Both the position numbers and the translations under genes were made by a program. The notes under the pieces are model-generated. The model had not been told where the DNA came from. It ran no database searches and saw nothing but the letters and a program-made list of their open reading frames with translations. 64,000 nucleotides of DNA from assembly GCF_011745365.1 (NCBI RefSeq), contig NW_024468913.1, positions 3,410,001 to 3,474,000 of the forward strand, written 5' to 3'. Origin of the DNA: Cryphonectria parasitica EP155. Lineage: Eukaryota; Ascomycota; Sordariomycetes; Diaporthales; Cryphonectriaceae. Shown here in pieces: positions 1 through 11,190 of this stretch (position 1 is the stretch's first letter; each line of letters starts with the position of its first letter).

Positions 1-3000
1 AGGCAGCGCATCGCCAGCTGGAGGCTGATCTTGAGCTGAGAGAGCAGTCGAAGGAGCAGTCAAAAAAGCAGTCTCAGGTTCAGTCGGATGATGCCGAATC
101 CCAGGACGAAGGCGAGATCAGTGAGGATGTCTTTGCTGATATCTACGACAATGTCCCAACTAAACCACCTGGGAGCCATGAGCCTGCAGCTCCACCTGCC
201 AAGGCTGCTGGCGGCGAGGATACCGATGGATCAGATCAAGAACCCAATTTCTACGACACCGACATGGAAGATGTGCCTGCTGCGCGCGGCAACGACAGTC
301 CCAGTCACGAAGTCCAGCTACGAGATAGTGTCAAGGTAGCTCAGGAGATGGAGCGGGACCGTTCGAGATCATACTCTCCACATCTCTCTCCGGCGGAGTT
401 TCAGCAAGATCAGGAGCCTACCGGCACCGTCCAAGGTTAGTCTAATGCCCGGGAACTATAAGTCGACATGCTGACCTTTACTAGCTGCGAAGGAAGCCCA
501 CGACCTGCCAGTCGGCCGTGCTATCTCCTCGCCAGCCGTGTCGCAAGGCGCTGGAGTCTCAGCGAACGGCGGAGGACACATTAGCAAGCCTGTCAGCTTG
601 TCCAGCACCAGTGGAGCAAACGCACCACGGTCGTTCACAAGCGTGTCTGAAGCATTTAACGAGGCGAAGAAGGCTATACTGAAACTCCTACAACATGGCA
701 TCAAATATCAGACATATATTGAGGAAGGCCTCGATGAAGAATTGGTCAAGATGCTGTTTACTCAGCTAAACTTGTCCACGGACTCAGGCCCTCCTTCAAC
801 TTCCCAGGAGCCAGCAGCAGCTTCGGAGAAGGAGAGTCAGAATATCAGCAAGCAGCCTTCGCAGTCTTCGCAGCCGACTGTAGCCGACGCTCTCGCAAAA
901 AAGCAGGAGGAGCGGAAGGATAGAATTGCTCGTCTCTTGGCCGAGAAGAAGGCCAAAGCCGCTGTTGCAAGCAGCAATGTGGAAGCGGGGGCGCAGCCAA
1001 ATACTGCCTCTAGTTCTGCCAGTGCAAGTCCAAGTGTCACCCCGGCTGCACCCAAAACCAGAGCCGAGAAAGACCTTCTCTTGCAACAGAAAATGGCATT
1101 GATCAGGGCTAGAAGCGCACAGAAGATCGGTCAGAAGACGTCGTCAGAGACCAAACCGTTAGAGAACAATGCCGTTCAGAAGCCGGCTGCCCCACAGGTA
1201 CTTCCAACAGAGACGCAATCGCCTGCAGGGCTTTCGTCGGTTTCTGATAGTCCTTTGCCCTCTGAGGCACAGAGCGCACCTCAGCGTCCAACCTCGAAAC
1301 CTGCAACACCTCAGCGGCCGTCGTCGACGGTGCCCACCCCGGGTTTTCTGGCTCCCTCGTCTGGATCTCGAGGATACCAGCAGCTGAATATTCGGAAGCG
1401 CCCTGTGGCCGCAGACTTCATGGACACTCCTGCCCCCGCTGCCAAGCGCCCAATGCTCGCTAACCGGCAGACTTCATCACTAGTCATTCACATCAGTGAT
1501 GACGAGGACGAGGATGAGGATGAGGATGAGGAAGATGTTGAGATGGAAGTTGATTCGCCCACTGAGGACTCCCCACCGCCAATTCAACAGACTGCGACCC
1601 TTCCTCAACGTGGTGCAGCAATTCGAGACTATCCTCCCCTGACAAATACAATCTCTACACGGCCAGCTTCTAGCCCTGGGCCGGCAGTTGCAGGCAAGGC
1701 TGCCAACGGTGATCTTATGGCCAAGGAGAAAGCTATCGAGGAGTTGAGACGGAGAATTGAGGAGGCAGAGGCTCGGGCCAAGGCGAAGCCAAAGAAAGGT
1801 TCTGCCACACCTCAAACACCTACCACTGGGGACGCCACCCCTGCCGAGCAGGCAATCAAGCCTACCATGTCCCAGAGAGTCTCAGCGAGCGATGTGGGCG
1901 ATGAGAATGGCCTGCCTGAACAGATGCCCCCAGGAGCCCGAGCTACTGCCACCCCAGAGCCCATGCCAAGCCTGGTAATGGCTGATCAACAGCCTGAGAA
2001 CGAGCAGCATAGCGGTGTCTCGAGCGCGTCCCTCGCTGTCAAATCAGCAAAACTGCTGGAGAAGGAAGAACGGCTGAGGCGCATGCGAGAGGCCATTATG
2101 AAGCTCGAGGCCGAGATCAATGATGATATGGCCGAGGAAGAGGTTGGGAGCCAAGACTCTCAAGAGGTCGCCATGATCTCTGCATCTGTCGTTGACCCAG
2201 AGCAGTCAGCTTTAGAACCAAGCCCTCCGAACGACAGTTCTCAATCACAATCCAGGGACATCGATGCTCTGGACAAGGCGGCGGCGCATGAAGCCGAGGC
2301 TACTGCAGATGCCTTCCTTGCCAGTATTGCCAACCCTGCTCTCGGAACTGTGTCGGCCGGCGCTCAATCCTCTGCTGAGGATCATCATGATGCTTACAAG
2401 GTCAACGACCAGCCTGCTGAAACCTTTATCGATACCACCGATCATGGAATGGACCAAGAGGATGCATCCATCACTGAGTCTAGTGTGTCTGATGAGTATG
2501 AGCCACCTGAGGCTCAGGCTGAGGATCATACGGGGACGACCTCCAAGTCGCCAACGCCTGTCGTTGCTGTCACTGGTGGTGACAGCAACACTCTGGCTCC
2601 AGTGCAATCGCAGCAGGCCAACACCAACCCCCCGGCCCAAATCTCCGAGAACGGAGGTCCCGAATTTGTTACCTCAACCGAGCAACATGAGCAAGCGGTG
2701 GAAACGGCCAGAGAAGTACATGTCGTTTGCTCTCCCCCTACTGACAGACATCTAACTAATGTGAAGGCCACCGGTGACTCGTCTCAAATCTTGCAGACCT
2801 CCTTTGTTCCTTACGAGAGTCCTTTGCGATATTTCCACGCCTACCGATTCCACCCAGAGTACAACAACAGTGTTGCTGGTGGACTCAAGTCGTTGACTTA
2901 CAGTAACAGGATCGATCCCAAGAAGGAGATGTGCCCTGATCAGTGGGAGGGGAATGACTGCCCGCGTGGGGATACTTGCGAATTCCAGCACTTCCAATCC

Positions 3001-3316
3001 ATCATCGCACCGGGTGAGTCTGTCGCCTCGGGAGGGTCCTGCTAAGTCTAGCTACCTCACACCGGGCACCCCCCTCAAAAGCTAATAGGAACTCGTTCAC
3101 CTAGATAACGAGATTATCCTGGAGCTCGGAAGCTCTGACGAGTTCAGTGGCGACCAGAAGAAGCAGTTCAACAACGAGCTGCGGTTGATGGTGGCGCAGT
3201 TTCAGAAGGCCAAAGTCCGAGACTTTAAGACCATCGCCCTAGCCATTGTCGACTTCCGTCGACAGTTCATTGGCGATCCCTCCAAAATCCTGCATCTTGG
3301 AACTGTCAATCTTTGA
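1..3316 (+). CDS. C3H1 zinc-finger protein, Red1/ZFC3H1-like (5' partial)
   Basis: The 5' end lies outside the window. Three exons are visible: 1-435 (reading frame from base 3), 485-3013 and 3105-3316, joined by GTTAGT...CTAG and GTGAGT...CTAG introns; the stop is TGA at 3314. The 1,057 visible residues are mostly low-complexity and charged: Ser/Pro/Gln-rich stretches, an Asp/Glu run coded at 1498-1548, and predicted coiled-coil segments around 1720-1790 and 2050-2140. Near the C-terminus a C-x8-C-x5-C-x3-H finger (coded about 2932-2988) is preceded by a conserved-looking SPLRYFHAYRFHPEY stretch. That arrangement is the family signature of the putative zinc-finger domain in fission yeast Red1 and human ZFC3H1, the scaffold linking the Mtr4-like helicase to nuclear exosome RNA decay. 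The domain family is seen; the Red1 role is inferred from the C-terminal position of the finger and the disordered remainder. Confidence 0.8.
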
Positions 3317-4636
3317 TTCAGCCCTCAATGCATCGTTTCTTTGTCCCCTCCTTCCCCCACAGCATCCAAAGACCGTCTTGACGGCGGCCAGTAGTAGGAA
3401 AACTCCCTTTTGACCTCGGGCTGCATCCCCCCCCCCCTTCTTTGTTTTGTAATCCGCTACGATCTAGCATCGAACATTGCGTCAAGTCATGGCGTGTATG
3501 TTCATTGTTGAAACATCGGGCATTAGCATTAGCAACATGGGCTGGCAAGAGGAGGCGTTCTCATACAAATGATACCCGGCTTCCCGGAAGCCTGCAGTAC
3601 CTGATCTTAGTGGACGACGGAAAAGTGTGGAAAGCAAAGAGGAGGAAACTCGTCAACGAGGAAAAGAGAAGGAAAGCCAGAAGAGAATAATACGAAACAA
3701 AGAAAACTCCATCAAGATGGGAACATGATACAAGAGGAAGGGAGCAGAAGAAATTCAAAAGAAAATGGAAAAGGATTGAGAGAAGATCTTGTCCACAGTG
3801 GCAAGCTAGCTGTCGGCTACAAGTCCAGGGGCTCATCTCGACAAGGACGACTCTATTCATGTGGGCGGCATGCCTCTGCCATGATGAGCGGTCTTAACGT
3901 CTTGTCAAGAGATCAAGAGAAGGCCCCTGGATATGCCGAACCCTGCTGCTAGGTATCTTCGATGACATATGTGTACAAAAATCAAAAAGGAACGATTTAC
4001 AATCTGAGCTCATAAGCCATCCACCAATTGCACTGTGATTATAATGACTACATTTTGTGACGCTCCCCCCCCCCCCTCCCCAACCTCCAAACATTTCCTT
4101 ACCTTTCACCATTTAATCTTGCGTGTGCAAACGTAAAACTAGTCCAGATAGTGACAGCAAAAATATTGCGTGACACGAGTTTTGTGATATCTCTCTCTCT
4201 CCCCCCCCCCCCCCCCCTCTCTCGCTAGACTGGCAAGCAGGTGGGGCATCATATCTAACACGACAAATGTTGGACGGTCTGTTTACTTCAGAGATGTTTG
4301 GACCGCAGGTGAGCAAGTGGTCTGATGCCACAGATACAATTGGAGTTTTTATCCATGTCTCTATGTCCAAGCCATGTATGTCTGTCTGTCTTTCCAAAGT
4401 ATGCAACATCGTCAGAATGGTACTATTGGCAGACAGGACGTCTTTTTGATCCTTTCCTAACGCCCTCCCTCAAACCCCAGCCCAATCGAATTTCCCAAGC
4501 AGACCCCCAACCTATACTTAAGATTTGGCATGACCAGACCCCCCGCCCCCTGCCTCCCTCATGATTAAAACCGACAGAGCAGAAATAACGTCCAGGACTC
4601 CGTAGGCAATCGCCCCCCTCGGCCATCCCGCTGCTC
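3317..4636. other. Convergent intergenic region with C-tracts
   Basis: This holds the 3' flanks of two convergent genes. No credible ORF is present. It has three long C homopolymers: 3427-3437, 4065-4076 and 4201-4217, the last embedded in a TC-rich tract from about 4190 to 4223. An A/G-rich stretch runs from about 3620 to 3790. Confidence 0.6.
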
Positions 4637-5935
4637 TCAGTTTCCACCGAAGGCTGCGGTGGGGTACGCCCGGTCCTTTTTCCTGCGCCCCGTCGAGCTG
4701 CTCCGGGAGCTCGAACCAGACGGCGGCTGGAGCAGGTCGCTGCGGGAGCTGTTCTTGGAAGTGACCATCTCTTCGGGCAGGTCATTCCACTCCATATCAG
4801 GCCTCTTATTCTGAAAAGAGAGCGAAGAGGCCGGCGCCGGAGGACGCATTGCCGTCGGCTGTGGGGGGCCGGTGGCCACTGGTGGAGGGGGGGCAGTAGC
4901 TGCTGCTGCTGCTGCTGCTGCTGTCGTTGTTATTCCTGTGGTGGTGAAGCTAGGTAGGTTCACAGCCGCAGCCGTGACACTGGCCGGAATTCCAACAACC
5001 TGCCGACCAGCCGCATCCACGTGCTCTCCAGTCCTGCCACCCTCGAGCTCGACGCTCCTCTTGACAACGTAAGCGCTGTCTGGCTCCAGCTTCCAGTAGT
5101 AGTTCCTGAGCAACACATCCTGGAGAAAGCCCCGCCGGCCGTACCACCCCATGCCATCCTCGTTCTCGGTCCACACATGGGCATACACCCAGTCCACTTG
5201 GATCGCCCCTGCGCCCGCCCGCCCGGCGGCGCGCACCGTGTCCAGAATGCCCTCCAGGGCGGCGCCTACGAGCCCTAGCCCACGGTACGGCGCGAGCAGC
5301 ACCAGGCTCTGGATGTACAGCGCATGATGTTGGCCGGGCTGCGGGGGCGGGATGCCGGTGTTGGAGGCGCCTGGGATGGGACGGGACGCGGCGAGGGAAG
5401 GGTTGTAGAGGCCGGTGGAGGGGTCGAAGGGGCTGGGCTCGAGGCGGCAGATCAGCCCGCCTACAACCTTGGGGGCGGCGTCAGGACTGCGGTCATCCTG
5501 CCAGAGGATGGCGCGGCTGAAGAGGGCCGAGACGGCGGGGTCCAAAAGCCCCTGGTAGAAGGAGTCGGAGTAGTTGACAGGTAGGAGGAGGGCGTTGATG
5601 CGGCGGAGAGCGGGAATGTGGGACTCGGTGACGGGCAGGATGGAGGCGCTCGGGTGGGTGGACAGGATTGCTGTTGATCTTGCTGTTGCTACGAAGGCGG
5701 GAGGGAGGATGTCTGCTGCTGACACGGGCCTGGCGGAGGCGGTGGGCAGCTGAGGGGCTAATGGCGGCGCGAGAGGAGCAGGCGGAGGAAGGATGGTGGC
5801 TTGAGGAGGCTGGGGTGGTTGTTCGGCCTGTGGTGGAGGAGGGGCAGCGTATTTAGGTGGTTGCTGCTTGTGAAAGAAGGATAGGATTGAGGGCTGGCCT
5901 TGTGTTGTTCGTGTCATCTTTGCCGCGGACGGCAA
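4637..5935 (-). CDS. NAA50-type GNAT N-acetyltransferase with N-terminal PIP box
   Basis: A single-exon ORF of 432 residues; Met7 is an alternative start. The GNAT fold occupies about residues 104-290. It has the NAA50-like segments LPVNYSDSFY (118-127), a beta4-loop LAPYRGLGLVGAAL (214-227) for acetyl-CoA pyrophosphate, and a C-terminal NYYWKLEPDSAYV block (278-290), closely paralleling human NAA50 (Nat5), which acetylates protein N-termini and associates with NatA. Yeast and human NAA50 are about 170 residues; this protein adds a Pro-rich N-terminal 100 residues and a 140-residue tail containing an Ala run encoded by a GCN repeat near 4896-4925. The N-terminus carries a canonical PCNA-interacting peptide, Q14-x-x-I17-x-x-F20-F21. 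The second glycine of the usual R-x-x-G-x-G/A signature is Val223. The family is clear; substrate and PCNA binding are inference. Confidence 0.8.
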   Translation of the reverse strand: MPSAAKMTRTTQGQPSILSFFHKQQPPKYAAPPPPQAEQPPQPPQATILPPPAPLAPPLAPQLPTASARPVSAADILPPAFVATARSTAILSTHPSASILPVTESHIPALRRINALLLPVNYSDSFYQGLLDPAVSALFSRAILWQDDRSPDAAPKVVGGLICRLEPSPFDPSTGLYNPSLAASRPIPGASNTGIPPPQPGQHHALYIQSLVLLAPYRGLGLVGAALEGILDTVRAAGRAGAGAIQVDWVYAHVWTENEDGMGWYGRRGFLQDVLLRNYYWKLEPDSAYVVKRSVELEGGRTGEHVDAAGRQVVGIPASVTAAAVNLPSFTTTGITTTAAAAAAAATAPPPPVATGPPQPTAMRPPAPASSLSFQNKRPDMEWNDLPEEMVTSKNSSRSDLLQPPSGSSSRSSSTGRRKKDRAYPTAAFGGN

Positions 5936-7323
5936 GCCGTGAGAGGAGGAGGGAGGGGAGGGGAAGGCTGAACGATTTAGATGGTGGCTGGCGAGGTGAG
6001 TCTGTCATATAGTAAAGGCCATGGTTTTCGTTTCTTACTTGGTGTTGTGTTCTATATTTTTAAGTGACCATGAAGTGATGTTGACAGGATGCGTCTTTGG
6101 AATCTTGACTTCGTGGGGGGAATGGGGCATTAATTATTTGCAGGGCATTACGTATGTAGTTGATAGACCAGTAGTAGGTCCAGGGCGGCGCCAGGGGCTG
6201 AAAGAGAGTGACAGCCTCAACTTAGCGGCGCTAGGGAGTGGTACATGATGCACATTGTAAGGGGTTGAGATTACTTACTGAATGGGTTTACCTTTTCTAT
6301 TCCAATTATTTTCTTTACGTCCAAAAACAACAAAAAAAAAAAAAAAAAAAAAAAAAAGAGTGCAAACACTTCTCCCACCTTTTTTTTCGTTTATTCCATT
6401 ATGCTTGTGAAACCTCTTGTCTTGCTGCTATAGAAGACGATGTCCTGGCGCATCTGTAACAGAAGCCTACTCGCATGCTACAGTGGGTTGTGTTAAGAGA
6501 AATAATGTAGTGACGTACATACTACTATAGTACTAATAATACCTGAGCCCTGTCTGTGTACCAGAGAAGCCATGTGCCTATGATGGTGGCAGGGTGAATG
6601 CGTCCAGCCCGTCGAACCGCCTAAACAGGAAATAATACTGTGGAGCATACTTTCTCGAGAAAGTAAACACCCGATACCTGTTTCTGTTTACATGTATACG
6701 GATATATATACATGTATTCCTCAAGAATCGTCTTTTCTGGAGGGTGCTGACTGCGGAGGGAATTTAAACTTTGGTGAAGGTCCCTGGCGCCCCCGTTCTG
6801 AAACCCCTGTCAATACAGGGCATGTGGTGGATAGGTCATTTGTTCCACTGTTGTTGGGCTTAGCTCCCAACTGCAGCGCAGGTCATATCTACTGTATCTT
6901 GATATTACAACAGCATGTAATACTTATGGGTCGGTATGTCCTAACTCAAAAATGCCCACCCCCATCATGCGACTTGCACCACATTTATTTCCAGCACGAC
7001 CCGTTTGCGAACTTTTGGGGCTGCAGGGACCCTCGAGCAACCATCACCACCAACCAACTAACTACATACATGCACACATCTGTCAGTCAGCAAGTCTTCG
7101 CGGGAGACCAAATTTTTAGGTAATTGCCTTTCCACCTTTCAACACCAAATACTTCTCTCTTCTCTGTCTCTTCCTCTCGTAGTGCACACGATCAAAAAAA
7201 AATAAAAAATCAACAACAACACAACTTATCCTTACTCTCTGTTTGATTCCTCTGGCAGCGCAATCTTTCAGCCTCCAGCAGCCTGCTGCCCACAAGTCCT
7301 GTTGTACTCTGCCTCCTGCCACC
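5936..7323. promoter_or_regulatory. Divergent intergenic/promoter region
   Basis: About 1.4 kb separate two divergent start codons. It holds a 26-nt poly(A) tract (6332-6357) and an ACTATAGTACTA-type palindromic patch near 6521-6536. The 143-codon plus-strand ORF at 6692-7123 has no recognisable domain, so it is treated as leader or promoter sequence. CT- and A-rich DNA directly upstream of 7324 is typical of a fungal core promoter. Confidence 0.5.
6332..6357. repeat. Poly(A) homopolymer, 26 nt
   Basis: An uninterrupted run of A on the plus strand in the divergent promoter region. It has no target-site duplication or ORF that would make it a retroposon tail. Confidence 0.9.
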
Positions 7324-8640
7324 ATGGATGTCGCCCCAGTAAACGCCCTGACGGGCAGGGCCGAGATCATCGTCGCAGCAGACGACAGCAACCTCTTGGA
7401 CAGACTTGTAAGACCTTTGCCCTCTCTTCCTACAAATACAGGTATCGCGCTTCCAAAAGCGCCTTTCCTCTCACGCATGTTCACTGGCGCTGACTTCGAG
7501 CCTCCTCCCCCACCCCCTACTCTTCTACAGTCACATTCGGTCCTCGACGATTTAATCTACAATGTCATCTTCGACCTCTGCCTCGAGGTGCACCGCTCAG
7601 AAAAAATATCCCGCGCAAATACCGCCGCCATCAGAGTCGAGAAGCTGGCTGCCGACGCCGCAGACGCCTCCGATACCGACCCGCGACCAGACGTCCGCAC
7701 GGAGACCGACGCTGCCATCTACGAGGACGGCAAGGTGTACCTGAAGGCGAATCCGCTCCAGACCACCAAGGACATCATATGCCCCCGTTGTCACCTCCCT
7801 CGGCTGCTGCACCCCACGGACGGCAGAGGCGCACAGAAGCCCGACCCCGGCGTCATCTACTGTAAAAAGCACCCATACATCGACAAGCCTGGGTACGACA
7901 TTTACGGACAGACTTGGATCGCGCCCGGTCCAGGCAGGGGCAAGAAGAAGAAGGACATGGAGAAGAAGCTTGACGCAAGCGTAGACGGCACAGTGACGCC
8001 CACGCCCGACGGCCAGCGGCCTCCAAACGTGCTGTCGTTCCCCTCGGCAACATGCAGCAAGTGCAAAAGGTGTATACTGGTCACGCGCCTCAACAACCAC
8101 ATGGGCGCGTGCATAGGGAATAGCGGGAGGAACGCCAGCCGCGTGGCCTCGCAAAAGATCACAAACGGCAGCAACGGGAGCGTCAACAACGACGCCACCC
8201 CTCCCTCGAGCCAGAAGGGGACGCCGGTGAATGGCTCGCGGGCGGGCAGCCCCAGGAAGAGAGATGTGGACGAGTTCGATGAGGACCAGGACTCAGACGT
8301 AGCCACCAGTAACCCCAAGAAGAAGGCCAAGAAGCTCAAGGGGCCGACGACCAAGATACTGCTCAAGAACAAGCCCAAGAAGGACAAGGACAAGGTCAAG
8401 GGCAACTCGTTCCTGAGCCACGAGTCCAAGGTGGATGACGACGAGGAAGAGGAGGACAAGAAATCGACCGTCCAGGTTATGTCCAAGAAGCCCTCGGCGA
8501 AGCAGTCCTCGCCTAACAAGAAGCTCAAGCTGGGCTCGGCAAAACCGTCACTGGGATCGCCGAGACCGAAAAACGGCAGCCAGGCCGACAACGGCTACGA
8601 ATCATCAGATACACTCTCGGAACCCCCCCATGCCTCCTAA
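7324..8640 (+). CDS. sgf11: SAGA-associated factor 11 (Sgf11)-like protein
   Basis: Two exons: 7324-7407 and 7531-8640, giving 397 residues. The intron (GTAAGA...ACAG, branch-like GCTGAC at about 7488) is 123 nt and in frame, so retention would add 41 residues without a stop. The start is ATG 7324 (MDVAPVNAL) in an ACC-ATG context. After the intron comes an amphipathic helix LDDLIYNVIFDLCLEVH, like the Sgf11 N-terminal helix that packs into the SAGA deubiquitinase module. Around coded position 8052-8111 is a finger C-x2-C-x11-H-x3-C with Arg-Leu in the spacer, identical in spacing to yeast Sgf11, where it binds the nucleosome acidic patch. Between them is an extra CxxC...CxxH pair (coded about 7782-7870), absent from the 99-residue yeast protein. 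The C-terminal 200 residues are Lys/Ser-rich and disordered. Assignment to the SAGA H2B deubiquitination module rests on the helix plus finger. Confidence 0.72.
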   Translation: MDVAPVNALTGRAEIIVAADDSNLLDRLVRPLPSLPTNTGIALPKAPFLSRMFTGADFEPPPPPPTLLQSHSVLDDLIYNVIFDLCLEVHRSEKISRANTAAIRVEKLAADAADASDTDPRPDVRTETDAAIYEDGKVYLKANPLQTTKDIICPRCHLPRLLHPTDGRGAQKPDPGVIYCKKHPYIDKPGYDIYGQTWIAPGPGRGKKKKDMEKKLDASVDGTVTPTPDGQRPPNVLSFPSATCSKCKRCILVTRLNNHMGACIGNSGRNASRVASQKITNGSNGSVNNDATPPSSQKGTPVNGSRAGSPRKRDVDEFDEDQDSDVATSNPKKKAKKLKGPTTKILLKNKPKKDKDKVKGNSFLSHESKVDDDEEEEDKKSTVQVMSKKPSAKQSSPNKKLKLGSAKPSLGSPRPKNGSQADNGYESSDTLSEPPHAS

Positions 8641-9822
8641 AATCGAGGGCATGGGGTGAGACTAGAATCTTGCCCGTCCCAGAGATAATCTGGACGAAGA
8701 AAAAAAAAGTACGGTCTACTAAGACTTTTGCCTTTGCCTCAGATGGTCGGTCTGTACCTCTGCGCGGCAGCCACCAGTCTACAGAGTACAACAATACTCG
8801 CAAACTGCTGCAAAGATATGAGGGCCAACTCACATACAAGGATGGGCCTGCTGATTGCGATCAATCATTGTCTCGCAGTATGTGCATCATATTGGCTTCC
8901 TGAGGGCTGTCCTCACCAGGGCTGAGCCTATATGCAGAGCAGACAAAACGTGAGGTGAGGTGTCTCCAGGGCCTTAAACAAGTTACGCAACCGGCAGCAA
9001 ACTCGGAGTCTATGTTTTGTCTGCTTGCTATGGGCGCTCTACTTTCACATTATAATGCGCATCAACGGTGTTTATGTTGGTCGGTGGGGAGTTGGTTAGT
9101 AATTTTTTTATTTTATTTTTTTTGTTCAGGGGTTGAGACGAGTCTGAGATACTCATACATTTGGTTTCTGTGAGGAGCTTGCATGGCTGGGCTGGGCTCC
9201 GGCGTCTTTGCATTCACTTGAGTCACGGGGTGGGAAGAGTTGGTTGTGTCGATGGAAACTTCGCAAGGCATACTTGGGTACTATGGAATATAAATGGCAC
9301 GCCTGGTTATCGACGGCAACAGAGATTTATCTCCGTAGCAGGTCATCGTGCCCAAGTATCCAATTCAACGGCGATTGCATTCTGCTACGGGATCGCTTGT
9401 CACTACAGAAAACCCAGGTATTGTCAACGTAATATTTTTTAAAGCAAGAAGCCTTGGCCGAGTCCAAGTCCTCTACCCGTGATGTGGCCCCCTACTTCTG
9501 TATGCCCTAATAACTGCCTACGAGGACCAACGAACGAGCACATGATACCTGACAAGCACCTTGTACGGACATAGTATCACGCTGTGTTGGGAAATTACCC
9601 GCCAGGACGGCCAGAGAAGGGGATTTCTGAGAGCACACAATGGACAAGTCTCAGGTGTTGCTCTCCGCAGAGTCCACCATTCACTGAAGCTTCCTCATCT
9701 GATGCCATACGCTTGACCAGCGAGCCGAGCATCCTCGGCCTCTGCATCTTGTATCCAGGGGGGCTGATGTAGCCGTAACGACCCATCTGCTATCCTCGCC
9801 TTCCCCCCCCCCCCCCAACCTC
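8641..9822. other. Convergent intergenic region
   Basis: This is 3' flank between two convergent genes. No ORF with coding character is present. It contains T-rich DNA (about 9105-9125) and a C homopolymer at 9803-9816 just past the neighbouring stop codon. Confidence 0.6.
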
Positions 9823-10413
9823 TCACACCTCCTCCCCATCCTCGATCACCCGTGCCCGCAGGATCTTCACCTCCTCCACCGGTCGATCCTCTGGGCCAAC
9901 CCTGACCAGCCCCATCCGCCGCACAACACCCATCCCCGCCCTGACGCGCCCAAAGACAGCATGCTTCCCGTCCAGCCAAGGCGCAGGTGCCAGGGTGATA
10001 AAAAACTGCGACCCATTCGTGTCGGGCCCAGAGTTGGCCATGGAGAGGATCCCGGCGCCCGTGTGCTTGAGCTCTGGGGTGGTGGACCCGGGGAGGAGGG
10101 GGATCTCGTCGGCGAACTTGTCGCCGTAGATGGAGGTGCCGCCGCGGCCTGTTCCGGTGGGATCGCCGCCCTGGATCATGAAGTTGGCTATTATGCGGTG
10201 GAAGATGGTGTTGTTGTAGTAGCCTCGGGAGCAGAGGGTGAGGAAGTTGGTGCAGGTTCTGGGGGCTTGTGTTGTGTAGAGCTCGAGGGTTATGGTGCCC
10301 TGGGGTGGTGAAGGGAGAGGAGTCAGTCCGGCTGGGTCTTTATTTGTTGTTTTTTGTTGGGAGGAGAAAGCATAACTTACCATGGAGGTGTCCAAGGCTA
10401 CTTCTTTTGCCAT
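9823..10413 (-). CDS. cyp1: PPIL1-type peptidyl-prolyl cis-trans isomerase (cyclophilin)
   Basis: Two exons: 10413-10381 (11 codons, [11 protein letters not shown]) and 10299-9823, joined by a GTAAGT...CCAG intron of 81 nt, giving 169 residues, the usual size of the spliceosome-associated PPIL1/Cyp1 family. All cyclophilin hallmarks are present: FHRII (catalytic Arg), [15 protein letters not shown], the [20 protein letters not shown] block, [12 protein letters not shown], and a C-terminal [10 protein letters not shown], the tail typical of PPIL1. It catalyses Xaa-Pro isomerisation and, by family, would act in the nucleus on spliceosomal proteins through SKIP/Prp45. The longer upstream Met in the same frame is rejected, because starting at 10413 gives a standard cyclophilin N-terminus. 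Confidence 0.92.
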   Translation of the reverse strand: MAKEVALDTSMVSYAFSSQQKTTNKDPAGLTPLPSPPQGTITLELYTTQAPRTCTNFLTLCSRGYYNNTIFHRIIANFMIQGGDPTGTGRGGTSIYGDKFADEIPLLPGSTTPELKHTGAGILSMANSGPDTNGSQFFITLAPAPWLDGKHAVFGRVRAGMGVVRRMGLVRVGPEDRPVEEVKILRARVIEDGEEV

Positions 10414-11190
10414 CTTGACAGGGTGGCAGATGCTGGTGGTGCGTGTATGCAAACTTCTTGACTGTACTCTGTACCGAATGATGGACAGGCGTTTGTGGTT
10501 GTTGTTAGCGGGTCAGAATTTAGGGGACGAGGCTGAAAGTTTGGTAGCTCAGGGCCCCCCCTGTCGATGACGTTACAGCGGCCTGGACCGCCCAAGGTGG
10601 GGAGCTGTGGGAGCCTCCAGCAGACTACAGTTGCTGCAAGGCTATCACAGTTCTGTCTTTGCATCCTGCAAGTCAGTCTCAGCAGAAGCATTCTAAGCTA
10701 TGAGGGACGTTGCCCTCACCCAACTCCCACTCTCTCTGTCTCTCATTCTCTTTTGGAATTTCCAAGATTTATATTTCTTTCTGGATTGTCTTGTCATCTT
10801 TGTTTCCAGACCTCAGTTGGAACCAGATCTGTCTGCGGGGTCACAAACATAATGATACCAATCATGACAGTTTGTCGATTCTGCTAAAATCTGCATTTGT
10901 CTGTTCTTGCCTGATTTCAGGTCTCATGGTCACTTGCGCTAGATTGTTTAGCATCTGCCGCCTCTTTCTTTTTCCTGAGTTGCCCAGAACGCCTTGTGCA
11001 ACGAAGATAGATTGTTGTCACACGTCACAGCCATCTCCATTCCATCTCAGCAAACCCACATCTTAAGAAGGCACCATATCTACATGGTGGTATCGTTTTC
11101 ACAGCAGCATTCTTGACCTCAGCCAACACACCAGCCAGCAAGTCGATACACTCACTCTTCGCTTGACCTTGTCCCAACCCATCATCCAAC
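10414..11190. promoter_or_regulatory. Divergent promoter region
   Basis: A 777-bp region between divergently transcribed genes. CT-rich stretches lie near 10720-10760 and 10960-10980. No conserved site could be named with confidence. Confidence 0.5.

Noticed and set aside
6332..6357. Poly(A) tract as a retroposon tail
   Set aside because: No adjacent element body, ORF or target-site duplication.
6692..7123. 143-codon plus-strand ORF upstream of the Sgf11-like gene
   Set aside because: No recognisable family and atypical composition; position fits promoter/leader.
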